A stretch of 64,000 nucleotides of DNA, taken from an uncultured Tenacibaculum sp. (GTDB lineage: Bacteria > Bacteroidota > Bacteroidia > Flavobacteriales > Flavobacteriaceae). Of the stretch, positions 34,137 to 43,367 are shown in pieces. A model generated the notes under the pieces. It worked only from the letters and a program-made list of their open reading frames with translations, searched no databases and was not told the origin of the DNA. The stretch is from the NCBI GenBank assembly GCA_947498055.1, contig CANMJA010000006.1, positions 120,777 through 184,776 of the forward strand, given 5' to 3'. The number at the start of each line of letters is the position of its first letter. The stretch's first letter is position 1. Position numbers and translations under genes: made by a program.

Positions 34137-34991
34137 ATGCTACGTCTTTTAACCATCGAATTTCATAAACTAAAACACAATAGGGCGAGTAGAATATTAT
34201 CTATCATCTATTTTGGTTTACTTACCTCTATTGCCTTAATAGCTGCTATAAAATTTAATATTGGAAAAATAAAATTTCATTTAGCTAGTGAAGGAATCTT
34301 TAATTTCCCATACATCTGGCACTTTAACACTTATATTGCTGCCACTCTTAAATTTTTTCTTTTACTAGTTATTGTATCTATGATGGCTAATGAATATAGC
34401 TATAAAACACTTAAACAAAATTTAATTGATGGTTTAAGTAAAAAAGAATTTATTCTTTCTAAGTTTTATGCAGTAGTTGTATTTTCTGCTATTTCTACAT
34501 TATTTGTATTTGGAGTTTCCTTAATTTTAGGACTTATTTATTCTGATTTCATGGAAATATCTATTATTTTTTCTGATTTAGAATATCTATTTGCTTTTTT
34601 CATAAAACTAGTTGGCTTCTTTTCTTTTGGTTTATTTTTGGGTATTTTAATAAAACGATCTGCATTTGCTATTGCAGGAATGGTTGTTTGGCTTATTATT
34701 GAAAGTCTTTTTAAAGGATATTTATTTTGGAGTTTTAAACACCTTAAGGCAGAAGCAGCTGTTAAAGTAAGCGAAATAACACAGTTTTTACCTTTAGAAG
34801 CTATGTCTAATCTAATTAAAGAACCATTTACAAGGTTAGGAGCTGTTAAAGCTATGGCTCAACAATTAAATATCGATAAGCAATTTCTTACTAAAAATAC
34901 GATTAGAATAACAGATATTATTATTGTTTTAATTTGGACTGCTTTTTTTATCTATCTTTCTTACAGATTGTTAAAAAAACGTGATTTATAA
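34137..34991 (+). CDS. ABC-2 type permease
   Basis: A 284-residue membrane protein with about six helices. It begins with the family's cytoplasmic MLRLLTIEFHKLKHNRASRI, and the YSYKTLKQNLIDGLSKKEFILSKF coupling helix after the second span is the hallmark of ABC-2/CcmB-like permeases encoded beside this ATPase type. It forms the transmembrane part of the exporter with the upstream gene. Confidence 0.88.
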   Translation: MLRLLTIEFHKLKHNRASRILSIIYFGLLTSIALIAAIKFNIGKIKFHLASEGIFNFPYIWHFNTYIAATLKFFLLLVIVSMMANEYSYKTLKQNLIDGLSKKEFILSKFYAVVVFSAISTLFVFGVSLILGLIYSDFMEISIIFSDLEYLFAFFIKLVGFFSFGLFLGILIKRSAFAIAGMVVWLIIESLFKGYLFWSFKHLKAEAAVKVSEITQFLPLEAMSNLIKEPFTRLGAVKAMAQQLNIDKQFLTKNTIRITDIIIVLIWTAFFIYLSYRLLKKRDL

Positions 34992-35001
34992 TAGTTTTCT
35001 T

Positions 35002-35009
35002 TATTTTTG
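35002..35009 (+). promoter_or_regulatory. -7 element of the first T9SS type B gene
   Basis: TATTTTTG lies 19 nt before the ATG at 35029, giving the adhesin gene its own promoter, separate from the ABC operon that ends 37 bp upstream. Confidence 0.6.
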
Positions 35010-35028
35010 GTTTTAAGCCAAATTAAAA

Positions 35029-38000
35029 ATGAAGAAACTTTTAGTAATTGTATTCTTATTTCTTCTTATAAATACCTTAGCTCAAAAACAAGCTAATATC
35101 TGGTATTTTGGAAGAAACGCTGGTTTAGATTTTAGCACTAATCCACCAACAGCTTTAACAAACGGAAGTTTAAGTACTTTAGAAGGCTGTTCTACCTTCT
35201 CTGATAAGAATGGTAATTTACTATTCTATTCTGATGGAACCACTGTTTGGGATAAAAACCATACCATTATGAAATATAGTGATGGTAGATTAGGAAATAC
35301 CCTAAGAGGAGATCCTTCAAGTACCCAATCTGGTATGATTATTCCTAAACCAAAATCAGACACTATTTTTTATCTTTTTACAGTAGATGATGGTCCAAAC
35401 GGACCAGGTCTTCCTGCTTTTGGACTTAGCCTTTATATTATAGATATTTCTAAGAATGGAGGAAATGGAGAAATCACAAATGGACCTGTAAGTCTCTCTT
35501 CTGGCTTAGAAGATAGATGGACAGAAAAAGTTGCTGCAGTAAGAGGTAAAGAATGTGATACTTTCTGGGTTATCTCTGCCGTTGATAATCAGTTTCATGC
35601 TTTTAAAATAGATGATAAAGGAGTAAGTACAACACCTGTAGTGTCTACTGTTGATAATTTTGCTACAAGAAGAGGTTATTTAAAACTTTCTCCAGATGGT
35701 ACTAAACTAGCCATTGCTAATCAATTAGGTAATGCCATGCTATATAATTTCGATGCTTCTAATGGTAAAGTTGAAAACTCTGCAACTGTTCTTATAAGCC
35801 TTGCAGATGGGAATCCCTACGGAGTTGAATTTTCTGTAGATTCTAGAAAACTATATATTTCTACAGTATCAGGTTTTAGAGCTACTCTTACAGATCCACC
35901 AACAAATTATAACCTTTTTCAATTCGACTTAAATGCTAGCGATATTAGAGGCAGTCAATCATTAATTCACAGAGAAAGTCCAGGATTTAGAGGAGCTCTT
36001 CAATTAGCACCTGACAGTAAAATATATGTTACTATACCTCTTGCTTATACAGACCCCTCAGGAGATGCTACTTTTTTAGATGTAATAGAGAACCCCAATG
36101 CAGAGGCTAAAGACGTTATTTTCACTAAAGACGCAATTGATTTACAAGGTAAACTTTCTACACAAGGTTTACCTCCTTTTATTTCTTCCCTTTTATTACC
36201 CATAGAAATAATTGATAGTAGTTCAGGTGAAATTATTAACAATCAAGATAGAAAGTACTGTATTGGAGAGTCTATAGAAATTTCTTCTGGTAGTGTAACA
36301 GGTACAGGTATAACGTATGAATGGAGTTTTGATAACGGCACTACTACTAATGTTTTATCTAAATCTTCTACTTTAAAAATTAACAACCTTACTACCAGTA
36401 ATAATGGAACATATCTTTTAACAGTAAAACTCATAAATGACTGTGGAGATGTTATTGTCTTAGAAGGCGATTTTAATTTAGATGTTTTTACTCCTGCTAT
36501 AGCGAATACTCCTCCCGATATTAACTTTTGCGATTTAGACGGAGACGGTTTTAACACATTTAATTTTCAAGTTGATGTAACACCAATTATATTAGGAACA
36601 CAAAACCTTTCTTCATTTGAAGTACAATATTTTACAGATAAAATAGATGCTAACAATAACAATACTGTAAATGCATTACCAGTTCCTTATACTAATTCCA
36701 CTCCTTTTGTAAATCAAACAATTTATGCCAGAGTAAACAATATACAAGCCCCCAATGCTTGTTATGAAATTACTGAGTTTAACCTTATGATTACAGAAGA
36801 ACCTTCTCCTAATCAACCTACCGATTATGAAGCCTGTGATGATATAACTAATGGAGGAGATACAGATGGTTTTTTTAATAATTATATCTTAGCATCTAAA
36901 GATGCTGAAATATTAGGAACCTTAGCTACCACACAATATAAAGTTAGCTACCACACAACATTAACAGGAGCCCAAACCGATTCCTTTACCGATAATATTG
37001 ATAAAAATATACCTTACAGAAACAATACTATTAATGAGCAAACCATTTATGTTAGAGTAGAAAACACAACTAATACTAATTGTGTTACCATTTCAGAACC
37101 TTCTTCTGTTCATTTCAAACCCTTCAAATTAATTGTCAATCCTTTTCCTATTATAGCTAATAATCCTGCTGAAATTATACAATGTGATATCAATAGAGAT
37201 TTAAACACTAGTATTAATTTAACACAGGCTCAAGTTTCAATATCTAGCAATCACTTAAATGAAACTTTTAAATACTATCGTAACGAAGCAGACGCTAACA
37301 GTGATACACGAGAAATAGCAAATCCTATAAACTACCCCACTTCAAATGGAGACGCAGTTTGGGTGAGAACAATCTCTTCTAAAAATTGTTTCAGAGTTTC
37401 TAAATTAAATATTGGTGTTTCTTTTACTCCAAACATCGTTTATAACAAAGAATTTACTGCTTGTGATGATTTTTTAGATATTGATGGAAATAACACTATT
37501 AATAATGATGATAAAGATGGAATTTCAAATTTTGATTTAAGCGAGGCTGTCAAAGAAATAAAAGAGCTTTTTCCTATTTCTGTTAGAAATAATTTAGAAG
37601 TCTTATTATTTGAAAATGAAAATGACAGAGACATAGTCACCAATTCAATTACGAATGTTTCCATTTATAGAAACACTAATATTCCTGCTAATACATCTCA
37701 AAAAATATATGTCAAAATCATTAATAAACTAAACAACAACTGTACTGGTTTATCTGAATTTTCTATAAGAGTAAACCCATTACCTGACTTTGAAATTACC
37801 TCTCCGCAAATAGTTTGTTTAAATATTCCTTCATTTATAGAAGCAGAACTTCCTAATGGAAATTATAATTATGAATGGAGAAAAAATGGAAGTACAAACA
37901 TTATAGGTACTAATCAGCAATTAAATATTACTAATGGTGGTAATTACGAGGTTACTGCTATTAACACTATAACAAACTGTAGTCGTTCTAAAACCATTAC

Positions 38001-38541
38001 CATTAACGAATCTGTTATTGCTACTATTAATCAAGAAGATATTACTATCATAGATGATTCAGAAAACAATAAGATTTTAATTAATAACAACAACAATAAT
38101 TTAGGTGTTGGTGATTATGAATTTTCTTTACAAGATGAAAACAATAGAACAATACGAAATTTTCAAGACGAACCTTTATTTGAAAATTTACAAGGAGGAA
38201 TTTACACGATTTTAGTAAGAGATAAAAACAACTGCGGTGTTGCAAAACTAGATGTATCTGTATTAGAATTCCCTAAATTTTTCACTCCTAATGGAGACGG
38301 CATCAATGATACTTGGAATATAAAAGGAGCAAATACTAATTTTTATCCGAAGAGTAGTATATCCATTTTTGACAGATATGGAAAAATAATTGCCTCGATA
38401 CAAATTGATGGAGAAGGATGGAATGGTCTTTATAATGGTAAAGTACTTCCTTCCACAGATTATTGGTTTAAAATTACATTAACAGATCTTAATGGCATTA
38501 TTATAAATAGACAAGGAAATTTTTCCTTACTTCGAAAATAA
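35029..38541 (+). CDS. T9SS type B cell-surface protein with N-terminal beta-propeller
   Basis: A 1170-residue exported protein. A signal peptide (1-18) precedes a beta-propeller-like head (about 20-395; it opens NIWYFGRNAGLDFS and contains GCSTFSDKNGNLLFYSDGTTVWD). An Ig/PKD-like domain follows (about 410-490), then repeated ~95-residue adhesin modules with Cys-Asp landmarks (FCDLDGDGF, YEACDDITN, IQCDINRD, TACDDFLDID). The C-terminal ~90 residues are the type B sorting domain: FPKFFTPNGDGINDTWN, SISIFDRYGK, GWNGLYNGK and TDYWFKITL. Type B substrates cross the outer membrane by T9SS and often stay on the surface, some in gliding motility. From about residue 603 on it is collinear with the next gene's product. 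Confidence 0.92.
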   Translation: MKKLLVIVFLFLLINTLAQKQANIWYFGRNAGLDFSTNPPTALTNGSLSTLEGCSTFSDKNGNLLFYSDGTTVWDKNHTIMKYSDGRLGNTLRGDPSSTQSGMIIPKPKSDTIFYLFTVDDGPNGPGLPAFGLSLYIIDISKNGGNGEITNGPVSLSSGLEDRWTEKVAAVRGKECDTFWVISAVDNQFHAFKIDDKGVSTTPVVSTVDNFATRRGYLKLSPDGTKLAIANQLGNAMLYNFDASNGKVENSATVLISLADGNPYGVEFSVDSRKLYISTVSGFRATLTDPPTNYNLFQFDLNASDIRGSQSLIHRESPGFRGALQLAPDSKIYVTIPLAYTDPSGDATFLDVIENPNAEAKDVIFTKDAIDLQGKLSTQGLPPFISSLLLPIEIIDSSSGEIINNQDRKYCIGESIEISSGSVTGTGITYEWSFDNGTTTNVLSKSSTLKINNLTTSNNGTYLLTVKLINDCGDVIVLEGDFNLDVFTPAIANTPPDINFCDLDGDGFNTFNFQVDVTPIILGTQNLSSFEVQYFTDKIDANNNNTVNALPVPYTNSTPFVNQTIYARVNNIQAPNACYEITEFNLMITEEPSPNQPTDYEACDDITNGGDTDGFFNNYILASKDAEILGTLATTQYKVSYHTTLTGAQTDSFTDNIDKNIPYRNNTINEQTIYVRVENTTNTNCVTISEPSSVHFKPFKLIVNPFPIIANNPAEIIQCDINRDLNTSINLTQAQVSISSNHLNETFKYYRNEADANSDTREIANPINYPTSNGDAVWVRTISSKNCFRVSKLNIGVSFTPNIVYNKEFTACDDFLDIDGNNTINNDDKDGISNFDLSEAVKEIKELFPISVRNNLEVLLFENENDRDIVTNSITNVSIYRNTNIPANTSQKIYVKIINKLNNNCTGLSEFSIRVNPLPDFEITSPQIVCLNIPSFIEAELPNGNYNYEWRKNGSTNIIGTNQQLNITNGGNYEVTAINTITNCSRSKTITINESVIATINQEDITIIDDSENNKILINNNNNNLGVGDYEFSLQDENNRTIRNFQDEPLFENLQGGIYTILVRDKNNCGVAKLDVSVLEFPKFFTPNGDGINDTWNIKGANTNFYPKSSISIFDRYGKIIASIQIDGEGWNGLYNGKVLPSTDYWFKITLTDLNGIIINRQGNFSLLRK

Positions 38542-38586
38542 TATTGTTTATTTGCATTTCATTAACAACCTAAAAATCAACACTAA

Positions 38587-41178
38587 ATGAACAAAGTGTT
38601 TTTATTTTTTATCATACTGCATTCTACATTTCTTTTATCTCAAAGTGATTGTTCTGATGCAATACTTGTATGTGGAAATAGTGGTTATTCTGATCTTTCT
38701 ACTTCTGGTTTCGGAACACAAGAATTATCAGGTTCTAATACTTGTTCTAGCCAAGAAAACAACAGTATTTGGTTCAAGTTAGAAATAAAAACATCTGGTA
38801 CTTTAGCTTTTACTCTTACCCCAAATGATACTTCTATTAATGAAGATTTCGATTTTTTCCTTTTTGGTCCTAATGTAAACTGTGGTAATATAGGCAATGC
38901 TATTCGTTGCTCTACCACTAACCCTAATGATGCTCGTCAAGGTAATAACCTAACAGGTATGAATACCTCAGAAACAGATGTCTCGGAAGGTCCAGGATCA
39001 AACGGAAATAGCTTTGTTCAAGCATTAGATGTAAACGCTGGCGATTCTTTTTTTCTTGTTATAGACAGACCTATTGGAAATAGTAATTTTGATTTGGCTT
39101 GGACAGGTACTGCTACTTTTGATGAGCCTCCAACAATAGACACCTCAATACTATCTAATAATACACTTAATATAAGCGAATGTGATAATGATGGAGATGG
39201 TTTTTCTATTTTTAACTTGCAAATTAATGACGCTATTATTGGTTCACAAACCAATGTTATTACAACATACCATAGCTCTAACAATAATGCTATTTTAAAT
39301 ACTAATCCTATTGCAACACCCAACAACTACACCAATACAAGTAATCCACAAACAATATTTATAAGACTTACTAATACAATAACTGGTTGTTTTGAAATTC
39401 GGGATTTTACCCTAAGAGTAACTCCATTACCTGCACTTATCACCCCTACTCCTTATGATACATGCGATGATTTAGCTAGCGGTAGCGATACAGACGGTTT
39501 TTCTACCGATTTTATATTATCTACTAAAGACAATGAAATTTTAGGTTCTTTATCTTCTTTACAATATACTGTTTCTTACCATACTACACTAATAGGTGCT
39601 CAAACAGATGCTTTTACCAATGCAATTGATAAAAACATTCCATATAGAAATACAATTATCAATGAAGACAAAGTATATATCCGTGTAGAAAGTATTAGCA
39701 ATCCTACTTGTTTTACAGTTTCCGAAGATACTTCTCCTACATTTAAACCCTTGCGATTAGTTGTAAATTCGCTTCCTGTGATTTTAAACAATCCCGCAGT
39801 TATTAATGAATGTGATGTAAATGCAGATCTTACCTCCTTTATTACCTTATACTCTGCTAGAAGAAGTCTTTCTAATGATGTTGCAAATCATGATTTTAAA
39901 TTTTTCGCTACAGAAATAGAAGCTATCAACAATACTAACGAAATTGATCCATCTTCCTACAATGCTACAAACGGAGATTCTGTTTGGGCTAGGGTAATAT
40001 CTAAAAACCGAAAAAGATGTTATAGAATTGCTAGGGTAGATATTAATATCTCTTTTAGTGGTAATTTGCCCTACAATAAAGAATTTATTTCTTGTGATGA
40101 TTTTTTAGATGCTCAAGGTAATGACACTCCTAACAACAATGATAGAGATGGTATTTCTACCTTCGATTTATTAGAAATTAATAATGATATAAAAAGTTTT
40201 TTCCCTATTGCTGAAAGAAATAATTTAGATGTTGTACTTTTTGAATCTTTAGCAGATAGAGATATTATATTAAACCCTATAGGCCAATTATTAACAAACT
40301 ACAGAAACAGCAACATACCAGCAAAAACAAGACAACCAATTTATTTTAAAGTAATTAATCACACGAATTTAAATTGTGAAGGTATTGGAGAATTTTTTAT
40401 ACTGGTAAATCCGTTACCTGAGTTTGAAATCACTACTCCTCAAATTGTGTGCTTAAACAAACCTCCTATTATAATTGAAGCTGAAACGCCAGATGATACT
40501 TATAATTACGAATGGAGAAAAGACACAAATCCAACTGTTATTGGAAACACAGAACAACTTACAGTAGCTACAGGAGGTAATTACCATGTTACTGCTATTA
40601 ATACAACTACCAATTGTGCTAGAACTAAAACTATTACTGTAAATGAATCTATCATAGCATCTATAAATATTGATGATGTTATTATTAAAGACGATTCTAC
40701 TAATAATTCTATTAGAATAAACAACACGAATAATAATTTAGGTGTTGGTGATTATGAATTTGCCCTATTAGATCAAGACAAAAGAATCTTTAAAGATTTT
40801 CAAGACACTCCTTTATTTGAAAATTTACAAGGAGGTATTTATACCATAGTAGTTAGAGACAAAAATAATTGCGGCACTGTCGAAATAGAAGTTTCAGTAT
40901 TAGAATTCCCTGATTTTTTCACTCCTAATAATGATGGTATTAATGATAATTGGAATGCAAAAGGAGTTACTACTTCTTTTTATTCTGAAAGCAATCTTCA
41001 AATTTTTGATAGATTTGGAAAAGTAATTAAAACTATACAAATTAACGAAGAAGGCTGGAATGGTTTATACGAAGGAAAAATGTTACCTTCTACTGATTAT
41101 TGGTTTAAAATATCTCTTACAGACTCTAAAGGTAATATTATAAATAGACAAGGAAATTTTTCTTTACTCAGAAAATAA
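38587..41178 (+). CDS. T9SS type B cell-surface protein, tandem paralogue
   Basis: An 863-residue exported protein. After the signal peptide (1-18) there is a Cys-rich head (about 20-180, CSDAILVCGNSGYSDLS ... SIWFKLEI ... FDFFLFGPN) of the kind often found at the start of flavobacterial type B proteins, different from the propeller of the upstream gene. From about Cys293 (YDTCDD) to the end it follows the upstream protein module by module, with an almost identical length of tail (about 570 residues) and the same sorting domain ending GNFSLLRK. It starts 45 bp after the upstream stop. The ligand is unknown. Confidence 0.92.
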   Translation: MNKVFLFFIILHSTFLLSQSDCSDAILVCGNSGYSDLSTSGFGTQELSGSNTCSSQENNSIWFKLEIKTSGTLAFTLTPNDTSINEDFDFFLFGPNVNCGNIGNAIRCSTTNPNDARQGNNLTGMNTSETDVSEGPGSNGNSFVQALDVNAGDSFFLVIDRPIGNSNFDLAWTGTATFDEPPTIDTSILSNNTLNISECDNDGDGFSIFNLQINDAIIGSQTNVITTYHSSNNNAILNTNPIATPNNYTNTSNPQTIFIRLTNTITGCFEIRDFTLRVTPLPALITPTPYDTCDDLASGSDTDGFSTDFILSTKDNEILGSLSSLQYTVSYHTTLIGAQTDAFTNAIDKNIPYRNTIINEDKVYIRVESISNPTCFTVSEDTSPTFKPLRLVVNSLPVILNNPAVINECDVNADLTSFITLYSARRSLSNDVANHDFKFFATEIEAINNTNEIDPSSYNATNGDSVWARVISKNRKRCYRIARVDINISFSGNLPYNKEFISCDDFLDAQGNDTPNNNDRDGISTFDLLEINNDIKSFFPIAERNNLDVVLFESLADRDIILNPIGQLLTNYRNSNIPAKTRQPIYFKVINHTNLNCEGIGEFFILVNPLPEFEITTPQIVCLNKPPIIIEAETPDDTYNYEWRKDTNPTVIGNTEQLTVATGGNYHVTAINTTTNCARTKTITVNESIIASINIDDVIIKDDSTNNSIRINNTNNNLGVGDYEFALLDQDKRIFKDFQDTPLFENLQGGIYTIVVRDKNNCGTVEIEVSVLEFPDFFTPNNDGINDNWNAKGVTTSFYSESNLQIFDRFGKVIKTIQINEEGWNGLYEGKMLPSTDYWFKISLTDSKGNIINRQGNFSLLRK

Positions 41179-41494
41179 GTGTATAAATATTTCTCAAAAG
41201 CTTATCTATTTAACAAGTCGAGTTATAACCATATTTCTGCTTTTTAAATAAAAAGCATTATCCTATTTTATGTCATAACACTCGTTTTTCAATTTTTTTA
41301 TTAAGGTCTCGATGTGATATTTCAGCCTTAAAACAGCTCATTAGAAATTGAATATAAATCGACTCAGATTATGAGTACATCATACGAAAAAAATACCTGT
41401 AAATCGTATAGTACTTAAACTGGTTAATAAAACAATAACTTACTTCACATAACTTCACTTTTTTTAATTATGTTTACTTTATAAAAAATAACAT
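41179..41494. other. 316-bp intergenic region with dispersed-motif copy
   Basis: No gene is supported. The segment 41373-41412 (GAGTACATCATACG, an A run, then GTAAATCGT) resembles 293-325 and 13110-13146. The rest is AT-rich; CTTTTTAAATAAAAAG at 41241-41256 can form a short hairpin that might terminate the surface-protein gene. No -7 consensus with exact spacing precedes the SprT-like gene, only TAACATTTG overlapping its TTG. Confidence 0.5.
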
Positions 41495-42091
41495 TTGCAA
41501 GAAATATTAAAAAAATACATTCCTGAGAAAGCAATTTCATTAATCATTTATTTAATAAAAGAGCATAAAATAAATTTAAAAATTGTTAATCAACGCCAAA
41601 CAAAGCATGGTGATTTTAGAACTTTTCCTAACGGACAAACACAAATAACAGTAAATAACAATTTAAATAAGTATCAATTTCTACTTACATTGGTGCATGA
41701 AATAGCACATCATGTTACTCATAAAAAATTTGGCAGAGTACAACCCCATGGTAAAGAATGGAAAATGATTTTTCAACACTTAATGCTTCCTTTTTTACAG
41801 CCAGAAATTTATCCTAAAGAAATTCTTCCACATTTAGCTAATTATTTTAAAAACCCGAAAGCAAGTACCGATACAGATGTTAAATTATCTTTAGCTTTGC
41901 GTGGTGGTATTGCTAAAAACGGAAAGAGTTTTATATTTGAAATTCCTAACGGTAGTATTTTTAGTTTTAAAAACATTGTATATAAAAGAGGAAATAAACG
42001 ACGAACTCGTTATGAATGTTTAAATTTAAGCAATAATCAAATATATCTGTTCAATCAAAATGCTGAAGTTGTACTTTTAGAACAACCCTAA
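41495..42091 (+). CDS. SprT-like zinc-protease-fold protein
   Basis: A 198-residue protein with a SprT-type domain: HEIAHH places the HExxH zinc site at His68-Glu69-His72, and the downstream PHGKEWKMIFQHLM block (His-Gly-Lys-x-Trp) supplies the third-ligand region. The C-terminal half lacks the usual four-Cys zinc ribbon; instead it has VYKRGNKRRTRYECLN. Relatives cut DNA-protein crosslinks (SPRTN) or have no known role. TTG start at 41495. It lies 14 bp before the mannose-1-phosphate guanylyltransferase gene; this pairing is familiar in flavobacteria. Confidence 0.88.
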   Translation: MQEILKKYIPEKAISLIIYLIKEHKINLKIVNQRQTKHGDFRTFPNGQTQITVNNNLNKYQFLLTLVHEIAHHVTHKKFGRVQPHGKEWKMIFQHLMLPFLQPEIYPKEILPHLANYFKNPKASTDTDVKLSLALRGGIAKNGKSFIFEIPNGSIFSFKNIVYKRGNKRRTRYECLNLSNNQIYLFNQNAEVVLLEQP

Positions 42092-42105
42092 AACCCCAAT
42101 TTATC

Positions 42106-43182
42106 ATGAAAAAAAATTATTACGCAATTATAATGGCAGGAGGCGTTGGTTCTCGTTTTTGGCCAGTTAGCACTCAAAAATTCCCCAAGCAATTTCATGA
42201 TATGTTAGGTACTGGGCAATCTTTAATTCAACGTACTTTTGAAAGAATTAACGAATTAGTTCCCTCTAATAATATTTTAATAGCTACCAATGCCAATTAC
42301 GAGAAATTAGTTTTACAACAATTACCTCAATTAAATAACAGACAACTTTTACTAGAACCAGTAATGAGAAACACAGCCCCTTGTGTTTTATATGCTGCTT
42401 TAAAAATTTATTCTCAAAATCCTGATGCCGTTATTTTAGTTGCTCCATCAGATCATTGGATAAAAGACGAAGGAGAGTTTTTAAGAAATATACAATCTTC
42501 TTTTAAAGCATGCTCTGAAAAAGATATATTAATGACTCTTGGTATTCAACCCGATCATCCTAATACTGGATATGGTTACATTCAATATGAAAAAAACACC
42601 AATGAAATTAAAAAAGTAAAAAACTTTACTGAAAAACCAAATTTAGAAACTGCAAAAGAATTTTTAAAAAGTGGTGATTATTTATGGAACGCTGGTATTT
42701 TTATTTGGTCTGCAAAAAGTATTATTTCTGCGTTTAAAAAATATCTTCCAGAGATGGTTGACATTTTAGATGATGGTAATAATGTTTACAATTCAGATTT
42801 TGAAGATGATTTCATTAAAAATAATTACCAAAAATGCGAAAATATATCTATTGATTTTGCTATTATGGAACAAGCACAAAATGTACATGTTTTACCTGTA
42901 GATTTTGGGTGGAACGATTTAGGTACGTGGGGTTCTTTATATAGTAAGTTAAAGAAAGATGAAGCAGAAAATGCTGTTGTTGGCGCCAATGTTATTTTTA
43001 GAGATGCCAAAGGTAACATGATAAAAACAGAAAGTGGGAAAAGAGTAGTTATACAAGGTTTAGAAGACTTTATTGTTGTAGAAAAAAAAGATGTTATTAT
43101 GATATGCCCTAGAAAAGATGACCAAGATATTAAAGAAATAATGCGTGAAGCAAAAGAACTTTTTGGTAAAAAATATGTGTGA
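42106..43182 (+). CDS. Mannose-1-phosphate guanylyltransferase
   Basis: A 358-residue nucleotidyltransferase that makes GDP-mannose from mannose-1-phosphate and GTP for surface glycans. The pyrophosphorylase signature AGGVGSRFWPVSTQKFPKQF lies at residues 11-30; ILVAPSDHWI gives the DxD-like metal site, FTEKPNLETA the sugar-binding Glu-Lys-Pro, and WNAGIFIW and VDFGWNDLGTW are also typical. It is the short monofunctional form without an isomerase domain. Co-oriented with the SprT-like gene. Confidence 0.93.
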   Translation: MKKNYYAIIMAGGVGSRFWPVSTQKFPKQFHDMLGTGQSLIQRTFERINELVPSNNILIATNANYEKLVLQQLPQLNNRQLLLEPVMRNTAPCVLYAALKIYSQNPDAVILVAPSDHWIKDEGEFLRNIQSSFKACSEKDILMTLGIQPDHPNTGYGYIQYEKNTNEIKKVKNFTEKPNLETAKEFLKSGDYLWNAGIFIWSAKSIISAFKKYLPEMVDILDDGNNVYNSDFEDDFIKNNYQKCENISIDFAIMEQAQNVHVLPVDFGWNDLGTWGSLYSKLKKDEAENAVVGANVIFRDAKGNMIKTESGKRVVIQGLEDFIVVEKKDVIMICPRKDDQDIKEIMREAKELFGKKYV

Positions 43183-43285
43183 TTTTATTTCATGAAATGA
43201 GTTAAATTTAGATTTTAACAAAAAATTATAGTATAAAATACATTTATTTTTAGAGTAAGCACAATATTTATTCTACTTTCTTCGT

Positions 43286-43293
43286 TAGCTTTG
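43286..43293 (+). promoter_or_regulatory. -7 element of the OmpA-like gene
   Basis: TAGCTTTG, an exact consensus match, gives a predicted untranslated leader of about 70 nt before the ATG at 43368. Confidence 0.5.
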
Positions 43294-43367
43294 CAATTGA
43301 TTTTCAATTATTGGGGTAAATAAATCAAAAAAAAGGTCTTAGATCATTGATCATAAGACAGGGGAAA

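Noticed and set aside
36045..36557. Minus-strand open frames inside the first surface-protein gene
   Set aside because: They are antisense frames within a continuous domain-bearing protein.
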